64,000 bases of DNA from Luethyella okanaganae (lineage in GTDB: Bacteria; Actinomycetota; Actinomycetes; Actinomycetales; Microbacteriaceae), in NCBI RefSeq assembly GCF_042660285.1, contig NZ_JBHSTP010000003.1, forward strand, positions 434,001 to 498,000, given 5' to 3'. Below, piece after piece: positions 25,043-32,778 of this stretch. The position numbers were made by a program, and so were the translations under genes. The first letter of the stretch is position 1; each line of letters starts with the position of its first letter. The notes under the pieces are model-generated. The model did no database searches, was not told the DNA's origin, and saw only the letters and a list, made by a program, of their open reading frames with translations.

Positions 25043-25434
25043 GCGGTTGGACCGGATCCGAGCTCGAGCGCATCGGTCGTGCCGACGAACTGCGCATCGC
25101 CTCGCGGCGCAAGGATGGAACGCTGCGCCCCTTTGGCACCATCTGGGCGGTATGCGTCGATGACAGCATCTTCGTTCGCTCTGCCCATGGCCCCGAGAAC
25201 CCGTGGTTCGTTCGTGCGCAGCGCGCCGGAGCCGGGCGCATCCAAGCAGGCGGAGTCGAACGCGATGTCATCTTCACGGAGGCGGACCCGGGCGACCAAG
25301 AGACCATCGATGCGGCTTATCACCAGAAGTACGACCGCTACGGGCAGAACATCGTCGGCTCCGTCGTCGGCGAGAGCGCGCATGCGGTCACACTGCGTCT
25401 AACACCAACCGCTCCATTTGAAGGAGAGTCATGA
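25039..25434 (+). CDS. DUF2255-family protein
   Basis: This 131-residue protein has a GTIWAVCVDDSIFVRSAHGP segment followed by WFVRAQRAGAGRIQAGG and a C-terminal helix (AAYHQKYDRYG). This matches DUF2255 proteins, which have a flavin-reductase-like split-barrel feel but no proven activity. Both ends overlap neighbours by 4 bp, so it is translationally coupled within the redox operon. Confidence 0.8.
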   Translation: MSGWTGSELERIGRADELRIASRRKDGTLRPFGTIWAVCVDDSIFVRSAHGPENPWFVRAQRAGAGRIQAGGVERDVIFTEADPGDQETIDAAYHQKYDRYGQNIVGSVVGESAHAVTLRLTPTAPFEGES

Positions 25435-26318
25435 CCATCACCGTTACATTGAACAATGGTGTCACCCTGCCTGCGCTCGGTTTCGGCGTTTTCCAGAGCC
25501 CGCCAGAGGAGACCGCACAGGCTGTCGAGGTCGCTCTGCGAACCGGCTACCGGCACATTGACACCGCCGCCGCGTACGGCAATGAGCGGCAGGTCGGCGA
25601 AGGGCTGCGCCGGTCCGGTGTCGACCGTGCGGAGGTTTTTCTCGAGACCAAGGTGTGGGTCTCCGACTACGGCTATGAGAAGACGTTGCACGCCTACGAG
25701 AAGGCGACCCGCAAGCTCGGGATGGAGCAGCTGGACCTGCTGATCCTGCACCAGCCCGCCCCCGACCGGTTCGAGCAGACCATCGCCGCCTACAAGGCGC
25801 TCGAGACCCTGCTCGCCGACGGCAAGGTGCGGGCGATCGGGGTCAGCAACTTCATGCCCAGCCACCTGGAGCAACTGCTCGACCAGACGAACATTGTGCC
25901 GGCCGTGAACCAGGTGGAGCTGCATCCGTACTTCACCCAGCTGGAGGTGCAGAAAGCGGATGCCGCGCACGGCATCCTGACCCAGGCGTGGTCCCCGATC
26001 GGCGGCATCACCTTCTATCCCGGCTTCGGCGATGAGCGTCGCAGCGTCATGGACGACCCAACCGTGCAGGCCATTGCACGGGATCGCGGCAAGACGGCCG
26101 CGCAGGTGATGCTGCGCTGGCACCTGCAGGAAGGCCGCTCGGCCATCCCGAAGTCCACCAACCCCACGCGCATCGCCGAGAACTTCGACGTCTTCGACTT
26201 CGAACTCAGCACCGACGATCTGGCCCATATCGACGCCCTCGACACCGGTGTGCGGGGCGGCCCAGACCCCGACACACCGCGGCCCGAGTTCTTCGCCCGG
26301 GTCATTCCCGAGGCGTAG
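25431..26318 (+). CDS. Aldo/keto reductase
   Basis: This 295-residue TIM-barrel enzyme has the AKR tetrad visible as Asp/Tyr (GYRHIDTAAAYGNERQVG), Lys (VFLETKVWV) and His (LLILHQPAP). NADPH-binding residues lie in the C-terminal IPKSTNPTRIAEN. It reduces aldehydes or ketones to alcohols and may work in tandem with the alcohol dehydrogenase of the same operon. AAGGAGAG precedes the overlapping ATG. Confidence 0.92.
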   Translation: MTITVTLNNGVTLPALGFGVFQSPPEETAQAVEVALRTGYRHIDTAAAYGNERQVGEGLRRSGVDRAEVFLETKVWVSDYGYEKTLHAYEKATRKLGMEQLDLLILHQPAPDRFEQTIAAYKALETLLADGKVRAIGVSNFMPSHLEQLLDQTNIVPAVNQVELHPYFTQLEVQKADAAHGILTQAWSPIGGITFYPGFGDERRSVMDDPTVQAIARDRGKTAAQVMLRWHLQEGRSAIPKSTNPTRIAENFDVFDFELSTDDLAHIDALDTGVRGGPDPDTPRPEFFARVIPEA

Positions 26319-26350
26319 ACGACACCGCCAAGCACGAAAGACAGAACACG

Positions 26351-26752
26351 ATGAGGATCGAAGGCAAGCAACCCACGGTGAGAGGGCCCGAGACGACGTT
26401 CACCGGTGACGTCTGGGTCGACGCGATCGCGTTCCCACACGAGGACCGGCAACGCATGGTCGTCAGCCGCGTCCGTTTCACCCCCGGCGCCCACACCGCA
26501 TGGCACTCCCATGCACTCGGCCAGACCCTGCACGTCACCGAGGGGATTGCGCTGATGGGTACCCGGGACGGCACGGTCGTCGAGGTGTACCCCGGCCAGA
26601 CCGTCTACACACCCCCGGGTGAAGAGCACTGGCACGGTGCGACACCCGACGACTTCATGGAACACCTCGCCATGCTCGACAACGGCGACGACCCGGCCAC
26701 CACAACCACCTGGCTCGAACACCTGGGCGACGCCGAATACCGGCGCCCCTGA
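26351..26752 (+). CDS. Cupin-domain protein
   Basis: This 133-residue single cupin shows metal-binding histidines in the two conserved motifs (AHTAWHSHALGQTLHVTEG and GEEHWHGATPDDFMEH). It resembles small cupins related to mandelonitrile lyases and is commonly found after aldo/keto reductases in such operons. It is the last gene of the operon, 32 bp after the reductase. Confidence 0.87.
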   Translation: MRIEGKQPTVRGPETTFTGDVWVDAIAFPHEDRQRMVVSRVRFTPGAHTAWHSHALGQTLHVTEGIALMGTRDGTVVEVYPGQTVYTPPGEEHWHGATPDDFMEHLAMLDNGDDPATTTTWLEHLGDAEYRRP

Positions 26753-27098
26753 CCTATCCGCATCCAGAACCAAAGAGGGATCCGCGATCTCGCCGTATCA
26801 AATCACGTAACCTGCTCGTCATCTGTGTCAGCGCAGGAATCACATTGGTCTCTGAGGAGGATTTCATCCACGATACTGACGCGGTGGTGGGAGGGCTTCA
26901 CTGTTCGGGCACCAGGACGGTTTGGTCGCTGAGCCGACACGTCGTGAGGCAAGTCCGGGTCGACAATCCGCCGGCGTCCTGCTGTGGTTGCTGATGGCTG
27001 CCGTGCTGGAACAACCCGTGTGCTTGGGAGCGTGGTGCTTCACCATTGCGTCACCTGGCCACGCGCAGAGAAGCTCGAATCCGCACCAACGGCGAGCT
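26753..27098. other. Intergenic stretch without supported gene
   Basis: These 346 bp between the cupin and VOC genes show no domain I can recognise. An open frame from 26922 leads in frame into the VOC gene but has no ribosome-binding site and no recognisable content. Nothing repeated was seen. Confidence 0.5.
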
Positions 27099-27110
27099 AT
27101 GGTCGGAGAC

Positions 27111-27551
27111 ATGACTATTCAGCGGATGGACAACGTCGCCATCGTCGTCGACGACTTGGACGCCGCCGTCGCGTTCTTCACCGACCTAGGCATGGAGTTG
27201 GAAGACACAGGGGCGATCGAAGGCCTTTGGGCGGACCGCACCGTCGGACTCGACGGTGTCCGGAGCGACATCGCGATGATGCGGACCCCGGACGGCCACA
27301 GCAAGTTGGAGCTGACCAAGTACCACACCCCCGCGGCGTCCGGCGCCGAGCCGGAGAATCCGCCGCCCAACACCCTGGGTCTGCATCGCGTCATGTTCGC
27401 CGTCGACGACATCGACGACACTATTGCCCGCCTGCGCGCACACGGTGCCGAACTCCTCGGCGAGGTGGCGCAGTACGAGACCATCTTCCGGCTCTGCTAC
27501 CTTCGCGGCCCCGCGGGCATCATCGTCGCGTTGGCCGAACAGATCGGCTGA
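27111..27551 (+). CDS. VOC/glyoxalase-family protein
   Basis: This 146-residue protein contains two beta-alpha-beta-beta-beta VOC modules: RMDNVAIVVDDLDAAVAFFTDLGM at the start, then GLHRVMFAVDDIDDTIARLRAHG, ending LRGPAGIIVALAEQ. VOC members include glyoxalases, dioxygenases and antibiotic-binding proteins. Potential metal ligands are present, but the function is unassigned. An in-frame ATG at 27099 (MVGD...) is an alternative start. It is a single gene, possibly part of the inserted redox block. Confidence 0.85.
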   Translation: MTIQRMDNVAIVVDDLDAAVAFFTDLGMELEDTGAIEGLWADRTVGLDGVRSDIAMMRTPDGHSKLELTKYHTPAASGAEPENPPPNTLGLHRVMFAVDDIDDTIARLRAHGAELLGEVAQYETIFRLCYLRGPAGIIVALAEQIG

Positions 27552-27635
27552 CAGGAGCCCGCCGCCCTGGGGAATGGCGCCGACAAACGCGACGTCGTCG
27601 CACCCGGCTGTTGTCTAAAAGCTGAGACGACAGGT

Positions 27636-27931
27636 TCATCGCCCCGACCTCGCTCGCCAGGTTCGGATCCCGGCGCTCCGAGCCTGGGCGGCGGGCTCCG
27701 TGAGCGCTGTCACAGCCACGAGACTGCCGGTGCGCTGGTCCGGATCAAGACCGGGAGCTCGAAGGTCCGCAGTGTGCCCTGGGGGGATTCCGGCGCGCAC
27801 CACCAGCGCCCACAGTTCTTCGTGGCTGACGAGCCCAGCCGGGTCGAGCCGCCTCACGGCCGACATGCCCCGCACGATCGGCCCCGATACCACGCGGCGA
27901 TTCGCCCACATCCTGGCATCCTGAAAGGCTC
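27636..27931 (-). pseudogene. Gene fragment cut by the direct-repeat junction
   Basis: On the minus strand a frame with strong G/C third positions reads MWANRRVVSGPIVRGMSAV, LVSHEELWALVVRAGIPPG and so on, to a TGA at 27636. Its codon use looks real, but the 5' end runs into the right repeat copy at 27932, where the sequence becomes the unrelated regulator/peptide segment. It therefore looks like the C-terminal part of a gene broken by the duplication or insertion. I do not recognise the family. Confidence 0.4.
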
Positions 27932-28058
27932 GCACGGTGAAGGCGGACATCCGCCACATCAACCACCTGTGGAGCGTCGAGAACCGTCTGCAGATTGTGC
28001 TTCGGGCGACCGAGCTGGGGATTGTCAGCCTCTGATCCGACCTTGTGGATCGCGCCCT

Positions 28059-28072
28059 TAGCCCCAGGGCTA
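28059..28072. promoter_or_regulatory. Candidate response-regulator site, copy C
   Basis: This is the same TAGCCCCAGGGCTA near palindrome as at 20965, preserved in the right repeat copy about 122 bp upstream of the peptide start. Confidence 0.4.
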
Positions 28073-28193
28073 CGAGTCCCTGCCGAATCTTGAGCGGCCG
28101 GGCGACGACGGTCATGATGCAAGTGTTCAGCTCGGGAATCGGCTGGATGTTGGAGGGAAGTACTCCACCACCACCATCAGCAAGGAGTCTCAA

Positions 28194-28433
28194 GTGTCAG
28201 TTGCAGTAATGCCACTCTCCGCAGTGGTGAGGTCGGTCGATGCGGTGTCATCGGTTGTGGAAAACATCGCGGGATACGGGCGGACGGCGTCGAGTGGCGT
28301 CTCTCCCCGAGCGGTGACCAACAATCCCGCGCCTCTCCTGCTCTTCGCGGTCATCGCCGTCGCAGCAGCCGTCGTCGCCATCGCTATCATGGGACTCGCC
28401 GCCGCTTGGCTGATGTACTGTACGGCCAACTGA
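28194..28433 (+). CDS. Small hydrophobic peptide, intact copy
   Basis: This 79-residue peptide starts at GTG with AAGGAG 8 bp upstream. The N-terminal half is polar to amphipathic (MSVAVMPLSAVVRSVDAVSS, then GYGRTASSG and TNNPAP). The C-terminal half is one membrane-spanning helix (LLLFAVIAVAAAVVAIAIMG) ending MYCTAN. A TGA replaces the TGG that lets the left copy run on. It may be a bacteriocin-like or signalling peptide precursor, or a membrane peptide that serves the two-component system. It is 23 bp upstream of the secreted-protein gene. Confidence 0.6.
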   Translation: MSVAVMPLSAVVRSVDAVSSVVENIAGYGRTASSGVSPRAVTNNPAPLLLFAVIAVAAAVVAIAIMGLAAAWLMYCTAN

Positions 28434-28456
28434 CCCGGCTGTTGAAGGGGGAACTA

Positions 28457-29332
28457 ATGAAACTGAAGACCATTGTTGCGACTGCAGCGACGATCTCGCT
28501 CCTACTGGCGGCCGGGACCGCCGCAGCAAGTGCTGCGGAACCACCGAGCGCGACGGATTCTGCAATGTCCGCGCTCGGCAACCTGGGACTCGTCGGTTTC
28601 GATTCGCAGTCGCGGACGGCTTTTGCCTCTGCTTCTGGGAGCGGCACACTCAGCGCGTCGAGCGGGTTGACGGTCGATGGTCGAGACACGGCGGTTTCGA
28701 TCAAACCCGTCACCGAGGCGAAGCCGGTGGAGATTAGCGGAGCGCTCGTTTATGGCGTATCGGAAGTGTATTCCTACGCACTGACCGGTGCGGGGGCCGC
28801 GGCAAACGCTGGATACGTCATCCTGAATGATGTGTCTGCGCCGAGCAGCCACCAGTTCGAAATCACCGCGAACGGGAAGCCCGCGACTCTCTCCCTGGTT
28901 GACGGGCGCGTGACGGTGGGTGATGAAACCGGAACAGTGATCAACTCGATCGCTCCGGCGTGGGCGAAGGATGCGAACGGCAAGAACCTCTCGAGCTCAT
29001 ACAGTGTGAACGGCAACGTTCTTACGCAGACTGTTGTTCACGGGGATGACACCGCGTACCCGATAGTGGCTGACCCGGGCCTTGAGTGTGACTGGGCGTT
29101 CTGCACTGTCCTGATGACCCGCTCCGAGACGCAGCAGATGGCATCTAGCATGGCAGCTGCGGGAGCGCTCGTCGCCGCGGCCTGTGGCCCAGCAGCATGG
29201 GCGTGCGGAATCGGAATCGCGCTCATGGTCGACACCGCTAACCAAGCGGCGAACCAGGGAAAATGCGCCGGGATCCGTAAGCAGACCATTGCTGCTCCGG
29301 TGTGGCCGGTCATCGAACCTTGCCGCTCGTAG
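28457..29332 (+). CDS. Secreted protein with C-terminal Cys-containing hydrophobic domain
   Basis: This 291-residue protein has a Sec signal (MKLKTIVATAATISLLLAAG, cleaved near ASAAE). A propeptide-like middle contains SGALVYGVSEVYSYALTG and ends at the recurrent actinobacterial motif YPIVADPG. The last 83 residues hold six cysteines and a hydrophobic Ala/Gly-rich helical stretch (AAAGALVAAACGPAAWACG). Proteins with this VADP-plus-Cys-domain layout are common in actinobacteria and uncharacterised; the C-terminal part could be a membrane-active toxin or bacteriocin. Its position between a peptide gene and a membrane-protein gene would suit a toxin with an immunity partner. Confidence 0.6.
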   Translation: MKLKTIVATAATISLLLAAGTAAASAAEPPSATDSAMSALGNLGLVGFDSQSRTAFASASGSGTLSASSGLTVDGRDTAVSIKPVTEAKPVEISGALVYGVSEVYSYALTGAGAAANAGYVILNDVSAPSSHQFEITANGKPATLSLVDGRVTVGDETGTVINSIAPAWAKDANGKNLSSSYSVNGNVLTQTVVHGDDTAYPIVADPGLECDWAFCTVLMTRSETQQMASSMAAAGALVAAACGPAAWACGIGIALMVDTANQAANQGKCAGIRKQTIAAPVWPVIEPCRS

Positions 29333-29367
29333 TCCGAATATGTTGGAATTGAGGACAGGAAGTAATC

Positions 29368-29781
29368 ATGACAGATTCCATCAGGAAGCCTCGGCCGTTT
29401 TTCCCGCCGAGCAGGGCAGGTGTCTTCACCGGCATCGGCCTTGTGGCCATCGCGCTCGTGGCATCGGCGTTTGAATCGGCTGGAGTATCGGCCATCTCGC
29501 CCACCGCGGTATTCGTTGTGCTCGTGGCGGCGTTCGCCACTGTTCCGCGTGCCATTCAGCCCAAGGGCAACGGGATACTTGCTCCGATCGGCCAGTCTGC
29601 ATCCGGGGCTATTTACGTATCGACGCTGGTCATCGGGGTCGCGGGAATCACCGCCTCTGCGACAACTGGAACACCAATATGGGCGATCCTTGCACTCGTT
29701 GCCTGCATACTCGGCCTGGCCACAGGGCTGACTTGGGCGATCTTTTCGCGGAACGCAACTCCACGCGCTCCTGCAATTTGA
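29368..29781 (+). CDS. Small membrane protein, possible immunity partner
   Basis: This 137-residue protein has four hydrophobic segments (from GVFTGIGLVAIALVASAF through IWAILALVACILGLATGLTW), no signal peptide and no catalytic motif. AGGAAG precedes the ATG, 35 bp after the secreted-protein stop, and a strong terminator follows. The place at the end of the peptide/secreted-protein operon suggests an immunity or accessory role, by inference only. Confidence 0.6.
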   Translation: MTDSIRKPRPFFPPSRAGVFTGIGLVAIALVASAFESAGVSAISPTAVFVVLVAAFATVPRAIQPKGNGILAPIGQSASGAIYVSTLVIGVAGITASATTGTPIWAILALVACILGLATGLTWAIFSRNATPRAPAI

Positions 29782-29798
29782 CCCTCGCCTGGATCGGT

Positions 29799-29837
29799 AG
29801 AAGGGGCCAGTCTGCTTCGTCCAGGCGGGCCCCTTCT
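29799..29837. terminator. Hairpin terminator
   Basis: AGAAGGGGCC pairs exactly with GGCCCCTTCT across a 19-base loop, 18 bp after the membrane-protein stop. It ends the rightward operon and could also stop leftward read-through from the kinase gene. Confidence 0.7.
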
Positions 29838-29901
29838 GCATGTGTCGCTGTGGAAGCGGGTTGGATGAGATCGTGCGCTACGCGGCAGGTCTGCGGCTGG
29901 G

Positions 29902-29928
29902 GTAGCCATAGGTCGTAGACCTGGCTAC
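29902..29928. terminator. Weak hairpin after the kinase gene
   Basis: GTAGCCATAGGTC and GACCTGGCTAC pair around GTA with a 2-base bulge. On the minus strand it lies 38 bp past the stop of the Ser/Thr kinase and may mark the end of the long phosphate/surface operon. No T-run follows. Confidence 0.4.
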
Positions 29929-29965
29929 ATTCAGCGGGTTCGCGATCTGTTCGTGTCCTCGGCGC

Positions 29966-31735
29966 TCATGGGCGGACCTCTCCGCCCGCCGCCGGTATGG
30001 ACGGCGATGGCTGGGGCGTGGGCCCGGACGGGCTCGGCTCGGGTGTTTGGCGCGGTTCGGCGACAAGCAGGATGACGGTCACCCCGAGGCGGAGCACGGC
30101 GCCTGCGCCGGGTTGCGTGCCGGTCACGGTCGCGGCGCCGGTCGCGTCGGCTGGGATCGTGGCGGCGGTGAAGCCCGCTGACTCCAGCAGTGCTCGTGCT
30201 GTTCCGGCAGCCATTCCAGCGACCGACGGCACGGAGTTGGTGCCGTTGGCGATGGTGATGTTCACGGTGGATCCGGCGGCGACGGTCTGCCGCGCGGTCG
30301 GGTATTGGCTGAGGACGGTGTCGGCCTTTTCGGCGGATTCCAATCGGGTGACCGTTCCGAGCGCCAGACCCGCCTGACGCAGAGCGATCTCGGCAGCGGC
30401 CAGGGTCCCATACAGGGTCGGCACCATGATGCCCTCGGCCGGCGGGGGCGCTGGTGGTTCGGTCGGGCTTTCGGCCGGCGGCGTCTCCGATGCGGTGGCC
30501 ACCGTCGGCGAGAGGCTGGGGATGACCACCTCAGGACTGGCGGTGGCCGAGATCACCGCCCAGCAGGCGAGGCCGAGGATCACCGCGCCGGCGACGACCG
30601 CGACGAAGCCTCCGGGGGCTGGCGCGGCGCGCTGTTCCGTGGCGGGCTCCTCCGTGGCCAGGTACTCCAGCTCGCCCGTTCGGCCCGGAGGCAGAATCCG
30701 GGTGGCGGCGGCGGCCGGTGCGGCTGCACCCTCCACCTCCTGGGTGCGGGAGGCTGTGCCGGCGCCACGGGTCAGAGCCTCGGCCAGGGCGGCGCGGAAT
30801 TCGGCGGCGTCGCGGTAGCGCCGGGCCGGGGTTTTGGTCATGGCGCGGGTCACGACCCGGTCCAGTGGACGTGCGGCGGGTACGAGCGCCGAGGGTACCG
30901 GTGGCGGAGCCGACACCTGTGCTTCGAGCACGAGGGCTGCGCTTGACCGGGGGTAGGGCGGGCGGGCGGTGAGCAGGAAGTACAGCAGAGCACCCGCCTG
31001 ATACAGGTCGCCCGCGGCGCGGACGGGCTTGCCCTGTGCCTGCTCGGGGGACATGAAGTTCGCGTTGCCGACCACGGACGCCGGCCGTGCCCCGCTGTCG
31101 CCACCGGGTACGGCCCCGGAAGGCTCGCCGTGCTCCGTGAGCAGGATGTCGTGCCCGAGCGCGGCCAGGCCGGTGGCGGCGGCGATGCCGAAGTCGAGGA
31201 GGCGCACCCGGGAGCTCTGCAGCCGCTCTCCGGTGAGGCGGTTGCCGGCGCCGTCGAGCATCACGTTCTGGGGGGACACGTCCCGGTGCACGAGCCCGAT
31301 CGCGTGGGCGGCCTCGAGGGCGGCCAGGACTCCATCCAGCACGGCGACCGCCTCGGCGGGAGGCAACGGCCCGGTCGCCTCCACCCATTCGGCCACGGTC
31401 GGTCCGTGCACCAGGTCGAGGGCGATCCACGCCATCGTGACCCCGCCGGCCTCGTGGAGCCCGAAGTCGTGCACCGCGACGACGTTGGGATGCCGCAGCG
31501 CCTGGGCGGCCTGCGCCTCGCGGAAGAACGCCTCCCGCGCTGCTGCGTCGCCGGAGAGGTGGGGGTGCAGTACCTTGATCGCGACGAGCGTTGCGCCAGC
31601 GGAGGTCTCCGCCAGTTGGTCGAGATCCTCCGCCTCGAACACCGAGGCGGATCCGCCAACGCCCAGGAGCTCGCCGAGCCGGTATCGGCCGCCGAGCAAC
31701 TGGGTGGCGTCCTCCTCCGCCTCGCTGTCTTCCAT
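29966..31735 (-). CDS. Ser/Thr protein kinase with PASTA domains
   Basis: This 589-residue membrane kinase has a glycine loop (LLGVGGSASVFEAED), catalytic Lys (LVAIKVLH), an HRD loop reading LVHRDVSPQNVMLDG (Ser where most have Lys), DFG (RLLDFGIAAA) and an activation segment ending FMSPEQAQG. A Pro-rich linker leads to one membrane helix (GGFVAVVAGAVILGLACWAV). Two extracellular PASTA-like repeats (VPTLYGTLAAAEIALRQAGL and SVPSVAGMAAGTARALLESA) and a Pro/Ser tail follow. PASTA repeats bind muropeptide fragments. The ATG follows the pstB stop with no gap, so the kinase is tied to the phosphate/surface operon. Confidence 0.92.
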   Translation of the reverse strand: MEDSEAEEDATQLLGGRYRLGELLGVGGSASVFEAEDLDQLAETSAGATLVAIKVLHPHLSGDAAAREAFFREAQAAQALRHPNVVAVHDFGLHEAGGVTMAWIALDLVHGPTVAEWVEATGPLPPAEAVAVLDGVLAALEAAHAIGLVHRDVSPQNVMLDGAGNRLTGERLQSSRVRLLDFGIAAATGLAALGHDILLTEHGEPSGAVPGGDSGARPASVVGNANFMSPEQAQGKPVRAAGDLYQAGALLYFLLTARPPYPRSSAALVLEAQVSAPPPVPSALVPAARPLDRVVTRAMTKTPARRYRDAAEFRAALAEALTRGAGTASRTQEVEGAAAPAAAATRILPPGRTGELEYLATEEPATEQRAAPAPGGFVAVVAGAVILGLACWAVISATASPEVVIPSLSPTVATASETPPAESPTEPPAPPPAEGIMVPTLYGTLAAAEIALRQAGLALGTVTRLESAEKADTVLSQYPTARQTVAAGSTVNITIANGTNSVPSVAGMAAGTARALLESAGFTAATIPADATGAATVTGTQPGAGAVLRLGVTVILLVAEPRQTPEPSPSGPTPQPSPSIPAAGGEVRP

Positions 31736-32758
31736 CTACCCGAAGCGCCCGTTGACGTAGTCGAAGGTGCGCTGATCCTCCGGTTCGGAGAACATGGCGT
31801 CCGTGTCGCCGAACTCGACGATCCCGCCGGGGGTCCCCGCGGAGGCGAGGAAGAACGCGCACTGCTGGGAGACCCGCTGGGCCTGCTGCATGTTGTGGGT
31901 GACGATCACGATCGTCACCTCTTTCTGCAGTTCGGTCATCGTCTCCTCGATCACCCGTGTGGAGGTGGGGTCCAGTGCGGAGCAGGGCTCGTCCATCAGC
32001 AGCACCTTGGGTTTTACGGCCAAGGACCGGGCGATGCACAGCCGCTGCTGCTGGCCACCCGACAGGCCGCCGCCGGGCTGTCGGAGCCGGTCTTTGACCT
32101 CTTTCCACAGTCCGGCGCTGGTGAGGCTCCGTTCGACGATTTCGTCCCTCTCGTCCCGGCTGGCGCGGATGCCGGTGAGTTTCAGGCCGGCGATGGTGTT
32201 GTCGTAGATCGACATCGCCGGGAAGGGGTTGGGTTTCTGGAAGACCATGCCGATGTGCTTGCGGGCGTCTTGCAGCTTGCGGCTGCGATCGTAGATGTCG
32301 ACCCCGTCGAGCATCACCTCTCCGGCCAACGATGCGGACGGAATGAGTTCGTGCATCCGGTTCAGGATGCGCAAGAAGGTCGACTTCCCGCAGCCGGACG
32401 GACCGATCAGGGCGGTGACCTGACCAGCTTCCATCGTGAGGGAGACTTTCTCGAGCACCTTGTGGTCTCCGAACCAGGCCGAGACCTCCCGCGCCTGCAA
32501 CACGGAGAGCGGGCCAGCGAGTTCCGCGGCGCTGGTGGCAGCGATCTCGGCGTCGGTGTCTCGCGCGGTCGCGACGGCGGGCAGCAGGGTGGTGTGCTCT
32601 GTGCTGTGCCCGGTTGCCGGGAGCTGTTCGGGAAGGGCGCCGCCGAGTGGTGTGCCCTCTGCGGTCAACTCGGCGGCTTCCGCCGCGCTCAGGTGCACGG
32701 TGGTCACGTCATCGTAGCTGGACTCGGGGGTGGCGTGCTGGTTCGTTTCGGTGGTCAT
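31736..32758 (-). CDS. pstB: Phosphate ABC transporter ATP-binding protein with N-terminal extension
   Basis: The core ATPase has Walker A (LIGPSGCGKSTFLRILNRM, the Cys and NRM being PstB hallmarks), Q-loop (GMVFQKPNPFPAMSIYDN), signature (GLSGGQQQRLCIARSLA), Walker B (VLLMDEPCSALDP) and switch His (VIVTHNMQQA). At 340 residues it is about 80 longer than usual. The extra N-terminal segment is acidic and Ser/Thr-rich, with no predicted fold. It drives phosphate import through PstCA. It is separated from pstSAC by six surface-protein genes and directly followed by the PASTA kinase. Confidence 0.93.
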   Translation of the reverse strand: MTTETNQHATPESSYDDVTTVHLSAAEAAELTAEGTPLGGALPEQLPATGHSTEHTTLLPAVATARDTDAEIAATSAAELAGPLSVLQAREVSAWFGDHKVLEKVSLTMEAGQVTALIGPSGCGKSTFLRILNRMHELIPSASLAGEVMLDGVDIYDRSRKLQDARKHIGMVFQKPNPFPAMSIYDNTIAGLKLTGIRASRDERDEIVERSLTSAGLWKEVKDRLRQPGGGLSGGQQQRLCIARSLAVKPKVLLMDEPCSALDPTSTRVIEETMTELQKEVTIVIVTHNMQQAQRVSQQCAFFLASAGTPGGIVEFGDTDAMFSEPEDQRTFDYVNGRFG

Positions 32759-32778
32759 TTTGTCCTCTGGGATCGGTA

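Larger units (their letters stand above)
27932..28440 (+). repeat. Right copy of the 0.5-kb direct repeat
   Basis: It begins inside codons for the response-regulator HTH (GTVKADIRHINHLW...), continues through its stop and 3' flank, and contains the intact small peptide gene. It matches 20838-21314 except for scattered substitutions and 32 extra bases within the peptide gene. Similarity stops at CCCGGCT just after the peptide stop. Confidence 0.95.

Noticed and set aside
28194..28433. A lanthipeptide or lasso-peptide precursor
   Set aside because: There is only one Cys, no Ser/Thr-Cys pattern, and no modifying enzyme at this locus; the lanthipeptide synthetase lies 20 kb away beside its own precursor.
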